Source of the DNA: Tanypteryx hageni
Taxonomy: Eukaryota > Arthropoda > Insecta > Odonata > Petaluridae
Length of the DNA stretch: 64,000 nucleotides
NCBI GenBank assembly: GCA_028673005.1
Contig: CM054116.1
Span: 93,826,707 to 93,890,706 of the forward strand
Direction: 5' to 3'
The translations under genes were made by a program, and so were the position numbers. Shown here one piece after another: positions 35,181-46,436 of this stretch; within the stretch, counting starts at the first letter, position 1, and every line of letters starts with the position of its first letter. The notes under the pieces were generated by a model. That model did not search any database, was not told the DNA's origin, and saw only the letters and a program-made list of their open reading frames with translations.

Positions 35181-37055
35181 TTCAAAATCTGTGTGTTAAC
35201 TTTTTTTTCCTACATATTCAATCTCTACAAAACAAGTGTAGTAACCTGGAAGTTCTTCTACAGGAACTAGACACACATATTCTTTTGCTAAGTGAACATC
35301 AGCTAACTGATAAGGAAATTTGTACCTTTGCTATAAATGGCCTTAAACTTTTATCATATTTTTGCAGGTCTGAGTATAGAGGTGGTGAAGTTGCTATTTT
35401 TTGTAAATATAGTGTTAATGCTCTTGTTCTTCAATATAAGGGTTGCACTGAAAAAGTATTTGAATGTACCATCATAATTGTTAAAGTTAACTCGACCCGC
35501 ATTGCTATTTTAGTGTTCTACAGATCACCTTCTGCCTGTGTCACTTCCTTCTTAAAGGAATTTAGTGATGTTGTTCAATTTGTCTATGCCACTAACATTG
35601 ATTGTGTGCTTGTTTTTGGTGATTTTAATTTAAATATCTTGGGTAAAAGTGCTTCTCTTAATGATTGGTAAATTTACTGGATACTTTCGGTCTAAAAGTG
35701 GTAAATGACTTGCCTACTAGAGTATGTTCCCAGTCAGCCACCTTAATAGACCTTGTCATAACTAATTTACCATTAAACTTGCTATCCTACAATGTGCTAT
35801 TAAATGAAATGTCCGACCATCATGCCCTTGTGGTAAATTTGCTGCTCTCTGACAGAATATCTAATAACAAAATGTATATGCGGAAGCGCTTTTTTAGTGA
35901 TGATGCAATTTTGAAATTCACATCCTGCCTCTCTCATGAAACTTGGGAGGATGTTTATGCTGTTCATGATGTTGATTTAAAATTTAAATATTTTATTGAT
36001 AATTTCATAATGATCTTTAACCATGCTTTTCCTTCTAAGACCACTGTCTCTAAAGCAAGGAATAAAAAAATTCGGTTCTCAGAAGATCTGATTGATATGG
36101 GTAAATATGTATGCCATTTACACCATTTGAGCATATTTTCTGATCATTCCCTCCGTGATTTTTTCTTTGTTACTTTAAAGAATTACAAACGGGGTATTCA
36201 GGACTGTTAAAAATCATAATGATGCTTATATTTCCTCCTCTTGCAATCGGATTAAATCTGCTTGGAATGTAATTAAACAGCATGCAAACACTAGTTCTGA
36301 ATCATCTTGCCCCTTTCATGAATTTCGACAAAACTCCTATCACTAATCCTGTTGCTATTTCCAACTGCTTTAACAATTTTGTTATGTGAATTCATGTAAT
36401 TGTATTCCAGATATTAATCTAAATCAAACATCACATTCAATTTTTCTTTTCCTTCGGATCATGCAGAAATTTTGAGAATCATAAATTCTCTTACAAATAA
36501 GTGGTCTGCGGGATATGATGAAGTTCCATTGCCTATTGTTAAATGTGATGCTATGTGGATTGCTCAACCTCTTTCTTATATTTTCAACTTATCCCTTTGT
36601 GAAGGTCACTTTCCTACTAATTTAAAAATAGCATTAATATCACCAGTTCATAAGAAAGGTTCTGTAACTGATTCTGAAAATTACAGACCAATTTCAATCT
36701 TGTCTGTTTTTTCAAAAATTTTTGAAAAACTTTTTTACAATCGTATTGTAAAATACCTTCAACATTTTCATTTGCTACATTCATCTCAACATGGCTTTAG
36801 AAGGGATAGATCCACCATGTCAGCTGCCTTCCACCTTATTAATCACATATACCAATCCTTAAATGATCAGCAACTGATTATTGCCACTTCCTTTGACCTG
36901 AGTAAGGCCTTTGATTCAATTGACCATCGAATTTTATCTTGTAAATTGATTAAAATTGGTATTTCTGGTAATGCTCATACCTCTCCAACCGTAAACAAAT
37001 TGTTCAATTCAGGTGCAAGTCTCAAACAGGAATAAATGTGGCAAGTGTATTTCTG
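35180..37055 (+). pseudogene. non-LTR retrotransposon (Jockey/CR1-like), 3'-truncated
   Basis: The endonuclease domain spans about 35225-35850 in two overlapping frames, with LLSEHQLTDKEIC, SEYRGGEVAIF, VLVFGDFNLNIL and the catalytic end MSDHHALVVNLL. A frame break lies at 35669. The RT part (36472-37055) has KWSAGYDEVPLPIVK, HKKGSVTDSENYRPISIL, SQHGFRRDRSTMSAAF, and the motif-A region FDLSKAFDSIDHRIL. A short deletion and frameshift follow, then QFRCKSQTGINVAS, where the GxPQGS box should start but the sequence diverges. The catalytic YADD box and 3' end are absent. It cannot be mobile. Confidence 0.75.
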
Positions 37056-37242
37056 GAGCCCTGGGTAAAACTGTATTGGTATCCGAGTATTGTATTTAAA
37101 GAAATTACATACAAGATTTAAAGACAGAGAAATGGGCACACAAGTTTTCATTGATGTAACTTTTAAATACTAATTAATGTAAAAACTCAGGTTTATAAAC
37201 TCCACCATAGAAATACTTTATTAAAAATTAGATTTACAATAC
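37056..37242. other. junction of LINE remnant and DNTTIP2 3' end
   Basis: Short non-coding stretch. On the minus strand AATAAA at 37217-37222 lies only ~20 nt after the DNTTIP2 stop, giving a very compact 3' UTR if used. Confidence 0.5.
37217..37222 (-). promoter_or_regulatory. candidate DNTTIP2 poly(A) signal
   Basis: tttatt on the plus strand reads AATAAA on the minus strand, 20 nt beyond the TAA at 37243-37245. Position and consensus are good, but use is inferred. Confidence 0.5.
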
Positions 37243-40200
37243 TTATTTATTTTTCTTTTTCAATTTCTTTGCATGTTTGTGAGCTCTAGAATGGGCTTTT
37301 TTCTTCTTTTCTTCAATTATTTCTTTGTACTTTCTCTTATTATACCTGTATGGGTGAAAAAGGAATAGTATTATCTCTCTAATTGTAAGGAGACTTTTGG
37401 AAAATACTCTTGGTCTGCTCTGTAAATATTTATCACTAAAATAATTTATAAAATCAAACACTCGAAACAAGGTAATAACATGGTATTTTCCAATTAAAGC
37501 ATCTTCTAGTTCATATTTAAAATAAACAAGTGAAATTATGGTAAATATATCATGTGAAAAATCTTATCATCGAAATAATTTACTCAGAAAGATAAATTTC
37601 TAGAAATTCCAAAAGTAAAATTCATCCAGATTCCTAGTTACATTACCTTTTAAACTCTGCATCAGCCATAAGCTCTTCTACAATTGTTCTCTTTCTCTGC
37701 TTCTTTGGAATTCTGCTGTGGTAGAAATCAGCAGGAGCTTCCACAATGCGACCAACCTACAAATGATATATTTTTCATTAATCAGAATAACAAATTTACA
37801 TTGTGTCCTTATTTTTTGAGGTTTTAGAAAATATAAACAAAAATTTAAGAAAGCAGAGACTTTTTCCAAAGGAAAATCAATTTCCAAGTTCAACCACAAA
37901 AGCATATCATGAGACTTTTTGAGATTTGTATTGGCTATTTTTATCAGTCCTTTGTCCGACAACTAATGCTGACCCATTGACATTTCTGGCCCTTCCAAAA
38001 GCTTTGGATCCTTATCCAAATAATACTATTTCAACAATACTATATTTCTGTCAAGTTCTTTGCATAACTTCAAAACCACTATCTATGAATACATTTCTTT
38101 AATGAAATTTGAAATTTATACCAAATCCGAGTACAAATTTTATTGGAGACATCTGATGAAATAGGGAACTTGGTACTTATCGGTTAACGCGGCACCACCC
38201 CCGCAGCACCCCAAGGGGCGAGATGTGGAATTACGTGGAGCAGTATTCCATTGGAACTCAGCTGGGCCAGGGAAGGGAAATTTGAACATGAATGAAAATT
38301 TTACTCGTCCCCACCAGGTTGGGTAAGTTAGTGGAAGTGTTTTTCATTCCTCCTCACCTTCACTGTGTTCAGAGGCATCTCCACTCAAAGAAAAAAGAAG
38401 GGATACCATTATAAGCATTTAATTTTTAATGGTATTCCTTCTTTTTTCTTTGAATGGAGACGCCTCTGGACACAGTGAATGTGAGGAGGAACAAAAAACA
38501 CTTCCACCAATTTATCCAACCTGTTGGGGCCGAGTAAAATTTTCGTTCCTGTTCAAATTTCCCTTCCCTGGCCCAGTGGAGTTTCAATGAAGTACTGCTC
38601 CACGTAATTCCAAATCTCGCCACATTCAGCACCTTGTAGTTCCATATCTCGCCCCTAGATGGGTGCTGTAGAAGTAGTACCGCAAGGCCATATATATGGA
38701 AGGTTCTGACACTCTTTGTGAATGCATATGCCGAAAAGCGTAGCTTGTCATTGGACGAGACGAATCACGTGATGTCAACCCGCCATCTTGGTGCCTGAGA
38801 CAGTCTCATTGCTAAGGATCAAATGCATTCAAACGCCTGTGTTTGAGTGTCTTGTGCCTTAATTCCAATTTGCTTTTTCTGTTTTCATAATTATTGTTAT
38901 TTTATTATTCTTGTTATTTTTTATAATTATTATTTATTTTGTTATATATATCATTTGCGAGTTCAAAGGAGTTATTATGCCTTGCTGCTGTGCTGTCGGG
39001 TGCAAAAATCGAGGTGAAAACGGCGTTAGGATGTTTCGTTTTCCTTCAGATCCCAACAGGAGGAAAATTTGGATGGTTAAGCTCCAGCGAGATTCGTGGA
39101 TGCCTACCACTTACAGCAGGTTGTGTGAGGTGAGTAAACAACTCCTTTTGTTCAGATCTTGCCCCTCTGAGCAAGTTAATGAAATTAATATATACTTCTT
39201 AGTTTGAATTTTGTTTTCTTGTAAATATTACGAGTTTTTCAACAATAGATGTTTATATATTTTAGGTTCACTTCGACTCGACCCAGTTTGAGAGCAATAG
39301 ACTTGATGGCCCTAGATTACTCAAACCATTTGCAATTCCGGAGATTTTTCCGCACCGAGCTGTGAAAATAGCCAGGAAACCACCAACTAAAAGACAGATT
39401 TCTTACAAAGGGAAAGGTGATTATTCACTTCAATTAAAGTTTATGATTCGAATTAATTCATGAATGAGTGGATGTTAGAATGTAGTCTCTAAAGAGGTAT
39501 AATAATATAGTTCTTGTCAAACCTTCTTCATCCTGCCATTGTTTCTTCATTCAATTAATAATGTTGAATCTGGTCTTCAATTTCAAGAAATAATGATATG
39601 ATTTAGTTATTTAATACATTAAACGAACTATGCAGTGCAGTGATTGGTCTCATGTTTTTGGTCTTAATTTTGTATTTTGATTCAACTCAATTTTAGAAAC
39701 CTAGATAGCTTAAGTATCAAATATAAATTAACAATGATAGCTAACCAACATTTCATAACTGCATTGTCTGTTATTAGTTTGGTATGAGATCCTGCAAATA
39801 TTGTGATGTATGAGAAAGTGAAAACATTATTTATAAAGAAAAGTAAATGCATATTGTCAAAATACAGGATAATTTCACATGGAAAATGCTAGGATATAAT
39901 TATAAAAATTGAAAGACTCCTCAGTATATTGGACTTGTTTTATTTAGTGTTATATTAAACCTTTCAGTTGCAGAACCTGAAAACAATCCTGTGGAAGTAG
40001 AAGACCAAATCTCTTTGGGAGCAAACATGTCTGTGGAATGTGCAGCTGGTGATGAATCTTCTGTAGATCCTGTGGAACATTCAGCAGAGCAGATATGTGG
40101 AAATAGTGATGATGAAAAAGATGAAGTCATAAGAAGACTTAAGTCTCAGGTTTCAGCATTACAAAATAAGGTGAAGAAATTAGAGTCTTGCCTGGAGGAG

Positions 40201-43200
40201 ACTACTCGAGCTCTCAAATGTTTCCTTAACCCAGACCAGTTACAATCTTTGGGCAAAAAATCTAATAAGGGCCAAAAATGGTCAAACCCCACTGTAAAAA
40301 ATGCTCTTAGAATTCGATTTGCTTGTGGAATCAAAGGGTACAACTGCATGTTAAATTTGGGTTACCCTTTACCTAGTGATAGGACCCTAAGTAGAAGGTT
40401 GGAGGACTTCAAATTTTTCCCAGGCATTCAGAACGAAGTATTTGATTTTCTAAAGCTGAAAGTGAAAGTAATGCAAGAAAGTGAAAGTTTTTGTGTCTTG
40501 CTGCTTGATGAGATGGTGATTGAGGAAAGGGTTGAGTTAGATAGGAGTTCGAAAACCATGTTTGGGTACACGACATTGCCTCATGCTGACACTATTGCTA
40601 CACATGCATTAGTTTTTATGTTAGCTGGTGTGTCCACTAGGTGGAAACAAACAGTTGGGTACCATTTCACAGGAAACTCCTTCCCTAGCAAGGAAGCCAA
40701 AAATGTGATTTTGCAAATAATTAAAATGTGTCATGACATTGATCTCAATGTAGTATGTGTAACTTGTGATATGGGCAGTTGCAACAGAGCTCTCTGGAGA
40801 GAATTTGGCATAACCTGTGGTAAATTCTCTAGAACTGTGAACTCCATTCCTCATCCATGCAGGACTGATATGAAGGTATATTTTATGGCAGATGTATGCC
40901 ATGTATTGAAAAATATTCGAAACCATCTTTTAGATGGGAAATGTTTGTACTTGCCAAATGAAGTGGTTAACAAAAATGGTTTGACTAGTGGGAAAATATT
41001 TTTGGAGCCAGTTCAGAAATTGGTGGACTTACAGGCTGATAGAGAGATTAAGATTGTGCCAAGGTTGACTGAACAGCATATCGTTTTGAAGCAATACCAG
41101 AAAATGAGGGTTCGTACAGCATGTGACCTCATGAGTTATGATGTGGCTGCAGGAATTAAATACTGTGTTCAACATCATGGATGGAATCCAGAGTACATGA
41201 CCACAGCTTGGTTTTTTGAGCTTGTGGATAAATGGTTTACATTGATGTGCTCAAGATACCCAGTTATGGCCATCAGCAAGCACCAAATAGATGTATATGA
41301 AAAATCTATCAATTTTTTAAAATGCTTTGTTGAAATTTTTGAAAATATTAAGGTAGGAGATGGAAAATGGAAACCCATACAAACTGGAATTAAACTGACT
41401 ACTGCATCAGTCCTAGACCTGCAAGATTTCTTTCTTAACAAGTGCTCCTTTGGATACATATTGACCTCCAGGTTTTGCCAAGACTCGCTGGAAAATTTGT
41501 TTTCCACAGTTAGAGTAAAAAAATCCCATCCCATCCCCTGTGCAGTTTAAAAATGCCCTAAAAATTATAAGCATAGGGCAATTTATGATTATTCCCTCTA
41601 AAAGCAATTGTGAGTCTGATGAAGGAAGTTTGTTAGCAGAATTTTTAGATGTGTCAGGCTCAAGAATAGGAGAGGAAGAGTCAGAGGAGCCATTATCCTC
41701 CATTGACAGCGAGTTTGTTGATATGGACCTTTTTCATACCAATTCATTATATTATTTATGTGGGTATATTGCACGGCAATTGCACAGGAAGTTGCAGTGC
41801 ACTGCCTGTAAAAATGTGTTGTGTGGTGATGGAACTGACATTGATCCAAGAGATACACACTTACTTAGTTTGAAAGAAAAAAATGAATTTTCATTGGTGC
41901 GAAGCAGCAAGTGGTGTTGGGACCTTGCCAAGGAGGCTGACATTATTTTTCATATTAATAAAAATGTCCTGTCTTCATTAAAGAGCAATATTGTTGAGTA
42001 TTTATGCAGTGCTTTTCCTAATGATAATATTGTGAATGCATGCCATGATATAATGGGATTATTTTTAAAGAAATATTTTAGTATGCGACTTGACTTATAC
42101 GCTAAGGCTATCTCTGAGGCCCACAAAAAATCAAGTAGGTCGATGGGCCACAGTAGCCGAAGTGCTCATATGAGGAGAATTGTGTGAATAAAAAATTGTC
42201 CTCAAATGCCAAATGTTTTATTTTCTATGATGTTGTATACCCTGTTCATTTTTCAGATTCTTCTTATTGAAGATATTTCATCAGAGGCCATATTAACCTG
42301 AAAGGTAGTATGTAGTCATATTTTCTTCAAAAAATAAGGATGGGATGCATATGCATTCTTTAGCCTTGCAGTCAGTTGTTTTTTGAGTATGTTTATGTTC
42401 AGTGGCCTCTAGTAATTGAGCAGACAATAGTCTTTAAAATTTTTAAAACGAAGTTTAAATAAAATAGGAACTATATTTTAATATTGAGAAATGGGGGTGC
42501 AAAGGAAGTAAGGCCCAAATACTTTTTCTCAGTAATTGAACCATCACTTATATTTCATAATAATGTAAGTATTGGACGTTCTGCGACATTCGTTCTCAAT
42601 ATGGAATAAAAATGTTTTGTTGCGACGGTTTCGTTCTTTATAAGTTATTTTAAAAATAGCTATGTTCAAAATTTTTTATATTTAATGCAAATTATGTAAG
42701 TATTGAACATTCTACGACATATCCTCAAAATGGAATTAAAATGTTTCGTTGCGATGATTTTGTTCTTTATAATTTATTTATAAAATAACTGTCGAAAAAG
42801 TTTATATTTCATCGTAATAATATAAGTATTGAACATTCTGCGTCACATTTATCCTCGAAATGAATTTAAAATGTTTCGATCTTCGTAAGTTATTTTAAAA
42901 ATAACTGTCCAAAACATTAATATTTAATCATAATAAAAACTTTTCAGTTTTTCCATTGGTAATAAGGATAAGAGAAGCAGAGCTGTCTGCTACAGGCACA
43001 AATATGGCGGCTGGCAAAAGTTGTCAGAACCTTCCATATATATGGCCTTGTGGTACCGTGTTAACCGATAAGTACCGAGAACTCTATTGCAATAATTCAC
43101 AGCTTCTGTATAGGAAGTGTGCATGTACCATTTCAATAGAGTAAAAAAAATTAAAAACATTAGTATACATTTTATGAGACAAAATGTGTTATCTTGACAA

Positions 43201-45004
43201 ACATTTTCAATTGCTCTAGCTCTTATTTAAATCTTACAAAAACTTTTTCATTTGATATTATCAAATTTCCCGTTTTTTATGTGCATTGAGATGGAAAATT
43301 CTAAATTGTAAAATCATGCAAACTGCTGGTTTAGAAGGGACTTGTATTATGCATTCAAGAATTACCAAAATTCAAACTATAAAGCCTTTCTCTCCATCAA
43401 CCCTTCCATCAAAATTTCAGGTACAAGTACAGAGTTTGTTGGGCATTAAGAAAGATAACCAGTGCACAGGAATTAAACAAACACCAACTTCAGGAGTAAA
43501 AAGTTAATACATCACGGTTAAATTGTTAAGAGTTTGGAGGTTGGGTTGAATTTCCCTTCATTTTGTCTATTTTATAGGTTACTGTTCTTGGTATACCATA
43601 AAACTACTTTATATGCACCCACTAATGTCCAAATTAGTTACTGGAATTTTGGTATTGCATTGGTTTCCTTAGGTTACCATTCATTTTGATGGCACTGAAA
43701 GCAGTGCCTGATAAATTCTGACCAAGCACCAAACTTGATTCACACAAAATTATGCCAAATCTCCATTTTCCCTCCTTAATGTCATACCTGCTATTTTTGG
43801 CATCTTCCTTGGTTATTTTGGGTAGCAAAATATATTACAATCACCTCATGCAACTCTTCATGTAGTGCATGATAATGCCATAAAAAAAATAAAAATCTTT
43901 TTCTAAATCCTAAAACAATTCTTATGATCTGCTCATTTGATGTCCAATGAATTTAAAAGTTGAATAACACATTTGCATAAATTTACTGAAATAACATTAA
44001 ATTTACCAGTAAATTAAACTTACCTGAAAGAACTTAGGCAGAACTTTAAGGTCATTCTTTTTATAGAACTGCTTTGGATCCAAAACGGAGCGCATCTGTA
44101 AGACTTCAAGATCATGTTTGATTTCTTCTGTCATATCAGGAGCAGACAAATTGAACCAGTCTTTTCCTTTGGTCTTCTCTCTTTCTTTCTAAAAAGAAGT
44201 AGTATACACCATATATAGCAAGAATACTTTCAATATAAGTTTTCCTTTATTAAGTAGTATGAAATATGATATTAAATTACTCGAGTTTATAGATATAATA
44301 TCGTATACAGGACTTTTGTGCGCCGTGAATAGTCTATCTTAACTGATGAATTATCAAATTTAAAATTTATATTATAAATTTAAAAGTAAGTACAATTTTA
44401 AGAATTTGTCACGCCAGGTTTTACGTTTAATCGGTAGTAAACATGACATGATCTTACCCTTCTTTCTTTGATTAATTTTTTCCTGGGAACTTCATATTGT
44501 GGCACTGCCTCGAGTTTTTCAAATCCAGGTTGAATCACACTTTTTTTGAGAACCTCATCAACATGAGTCGTAAGCCTTTTTTTCCCTATTCCACCATGTA
44601 TGTCCAGGTAAGTATCATCAAAATCAATATCACCTTCTTTTGGATTTTTACTGGTTAAAAAATTATTAAGTAACTCATTACCAAAGAAGTTCGTCAATTG
44701 GAATTAAAACATTTTATCTTCTAACGTTCGATAACAATATTACGAATTAACCTTATAATAGTTATTTACCTCTTAGATTGATCTCCAAATGAACTTTTAT
44801 AGGGTAAGGAGAAATTGTCTGGAATTACTGAAACTACAAGAAGCAATAATTAATTATTTTATCAATATATGTACAGGTCGAGGAAGTAAGACTGCACATA
44901 AATGTATTACCATATTCATTTTCTGATTCACTTTCACTGCTTTCAGTAGAGCTAAATTCTTCGTTTAAATCGTTTTGACCGGTGGTATCGATAATTACAT
45001 CCAT
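37243..45004 (-). CDS. DNTTIP2: Fcf2-domain pre-rRNA processing protein (DNTTIP2-like), six exons
   Basis: Minus-strand exons in order are 44911-45004, 44770-44833, 44458-44650, 44024-44188, 37647-37756 and 37243-37345. All have GT/AG junctions and matching phases. The product is 242 residues, far shorter than human DNTTIP2 (756) and near yeast Fcf2 (217). The family acts in the nucleolus in early 18S rRNA processing. The N-terminus is acidic and serine-rich (SSTESSESESENE). The Fcf2 domain starts near residue 118 and shows GKDWFNLSAPDMTEEIK, MRSVLDPKQFYKKND, LPKFFQVGRIVEAPADFY and a segment ending ELMADAEFKRYNKRKYKEI. The tail is lysine-rich (KKLKKKNK). Exons 4 and 5 are separated by a 6.27 kb intron that contains the P-type transposon. 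The first three exons are less conserved, and their boundaries rest on splice signals and phase alone. Confidence 0.9.
38198..38676. mobile_element. hairpin MITE nested in the left end of the P-type element
   Basis: The sequence folds on itself. The left arm (about 38200-38415, with ggggcgagatgtggaattac, ggccagggaagggaaatttg and cctcctcaccttcactgtg) is mirrored by the right arm (about 38430-38670), around a short AT centre near 38410-38430. The left P terminal repeat stops at 38197 and resumes at about 38677 (ccgcaaggccatatatatgg), so this unit inserted inside the terminal repeat. It shares ~60-bp blocks with the foldback at 46031-46436, indicating one family. Confidence 0.75.
38977..42187 (+). 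pseudogene. THAP-domain P-type transposase, one frameshift
   Basis: Exons are 38977-39129, 39266-39416 and 39968-42187, with GT/AG junctions and matching phase. The first two encode a THAP zinc finger: a C-x-x-x-C start (MPCCCAVGC), a LCEVHF C-x2-H pair across the splice, and FAIPEIF, like the AVPTIF box. The third holds a leucine-rich coiled coil (EVIRRLKSQVSALQNKVKKL), then the P/THAP9-type RNase H-like region. Candidate acidic residues are in LLLDEMVIEE and VVCVTCDMGSCN, and there is a conserved VCHVLKNIRNHLL. The frame ends early at 41548-41550 because of one extra or missing base, probably in the A7 run at 41517-41523. The conserved FCQDSLENLFSTVR box lies just before it. The downstream frame 41540-42187 continues the homologous C-terminus. 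Apart from this the frame is open, at about 840 residues. P transposases cut and paste their own element using GTP. Confidence 0.88.
42547..42930. repeat. three ~128-bp tandem units in the P-type element
   Basis: Units start near 42565, 42696 and 42822 with gtaagtattg(g/a)ac. They then share cattctgcgaca, atggaataaaaatgtttcgt and agttattttaaaaataactg. Spacing is 131 and 126 bp, and identity is about 80%. They lie between the transposase stop and the right terminal repeat, where P elements carry transposase-binding and enhancer repeats. No role is shown. Confidence 0.75.
43077..44023 (-). other. DNTTIP2 intron 4, part upstream of the P-type insertion
   Basis: Non-coding intron sequence between the target duplication and exon 4. 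No repeat family or exon was recognised. Confidence 0.5.
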
Positions 45005-46030
45005 AATTTATTATATGGAAGTCAGAAAATCACTACATTAACAAGAACTTAAATGATGAACCACACATAATTCACATCAGCGCGCATGGTGCTCTCACAA
45101 GTTAATAATAACGAATTTCTTTTGTTTTTAGAACCCTTTTCATTTGTTTTCGTCTGATTTTTGCGCCATTTTATGAATGCCCTTGATATCATAAATCTAA
45201 AATCGGATGATAATAACTTAGGATTGTTGCTCTGTTTCCCAAATACAAATCTTATTTTTTCAACTGATCTGTGGATATTGGAGATATATTCATCATAAAT
45301 TGGATTCTTCCACTAAGGTGAACTCGATATTTCATTTTTGGTAGTAAAACTTGTGGTGGCCGTTTATCTTGCAAAGTGGCAAACTGCCTAAATAATTGAG
45401 CTCAAAATGCCACATAAATAAAAAATAATGGCAGAAATATATTTATTTATATATTATTACTAAATACATGAATACATTAAAGTATAGTAAATATAATTAT
45501 ACAATTTAACTAAACCTAATAAATTTATAATTAGCTTACAATGCCAAGCCATAATAACGTGAGTCCCGATATTGTTTCTTCCAATGATATGTTCAGGTAC
45601 GGTTGACGTTCTGTTGACGAAGATGAAAGCAGTATGAAATCCTTTGAATATGAGTTTGCCAAAGTTATATTTTTTGTTTTCTATACAATTAGTTGTTGAA
45701 AAACTTCTCATGGCCAGATGTTATCACAAATCAGCCATAAAGCTAATTTATCTCACTCGGGTAGTTCATTATTTGATAGTCATCCATGTTATTTGAGATT
45801 GGGGGTTTCATATGAATGGAGGGCTTTATGGCTATTGTGAAGAATAGTAAAACTTTGCAATTTGAGTAATAATTTAACTTTAGGTGTTCAGTCCAACCTC
45901 CCAAGCAGGAAATGATTTTATAAAGAATGATATTTTTCTTGTTATAATAAATTCCCCTGAGTTTTCAATGAAAATTATCCCTCTGATAAGAAATTGAATT
46001 TTGATTATTTCTTATATAATTATCTTTGGG
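45005..46030. other. region upstream of DNTTIP2, no further gene seen
   Basis: It presumably contains the DNTTIP2 promoter and 5' UTR, but no core promoter motif is clear. The frame at 45460-45711 (minus) has no recognised domain. Confidence 0.35.
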
Positions 46031-46436
46031 TCTTGTCTGTTATCTGCCACCCACCCAGGATAATATATGCAATGCCATAATGGAATGAAGTGGTGAGATA
46101 TGGAACCAAAGACTACTCCCCCTAACGGAACTGTGTAGAGGTTAGCTGCAGGAAAAAAGAATAAGCACTTGGGATATGACTGGGTTGGATAAGTCAGTCA
46201 AAGTGTTTTTGGTTTTTTCCCACGTTCACTCTGCCACCCGCCTCAGGGGAGCAGGACAGTGAATGTGGGAAGAAACCAAAACACTAACTAACTTACCCAA
46301 TCCAGAGGGGCGAGTTGGAGTATGTTGTAGCCCAAGCAGTCGTATCCCATGCTAGTTCCATATCCTGCCATCAGAAGGGCACTCCATATATTAACTTGGG
46401 TGGGTGGCAAATAACAGACAAGATTATATTTTATTG
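46031..46436. mobile_element. foldback MITE, same family as the hairpin at 38198
   Basis: Terminal inverted repeats tcttgtctgttatctgccac (46031) and its mirror gtggcaaataacagacaaga (ending about 46435) agree over ~28 bp with one mismatch. The interior folds around gaggcg near 46244, with arms containing cccacgttcact and agtgaatgtggg. Blocks such as ggataagtcagtcaaagtg and gtttttt...ttcactctg match the nested hairpin in the P-type element. Target site duplication is uncertain (ttatcttt / ttatattt at a small offset). Confidence 0.7.

Larger units (their letters stand above)
38172..43076 (+). mobile_element. P-element-like DNA transposon in a DNTTIP2 intron
   Basis: Terminal inverted repeats are 38172-38197 (ggtacttatcggttaacgcg...) and 43051-43076, matching at 24 of 26 positions. 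They are flanked by gggaactt (38164-38171) and gagaactc (43077-43084), an imperfect 8-bp target duplication, as P elements make. The inverted homology continues inward (caaggccatatatatggaag near 38681 and its mirror near 43027-43048, then a ccgccatcttggtgcc / aggcacaaatatggcgg pair). On the left the repeat is split by a hairpin insertion (38198-38676). The 4.9 kb unit carries a THAP-domain transposase in three exons and sits antisense to its host gene. Confidence 0.88.

Noticed and set aside
44458..44697. Alternative start of DNTTIP2 exon 3 upstream at 44697
   Set aside because: No ATG there, and an in-frame stop lies just before. The acceptor ttttttaaccag ending at 44651 keeps phase with exon 2.
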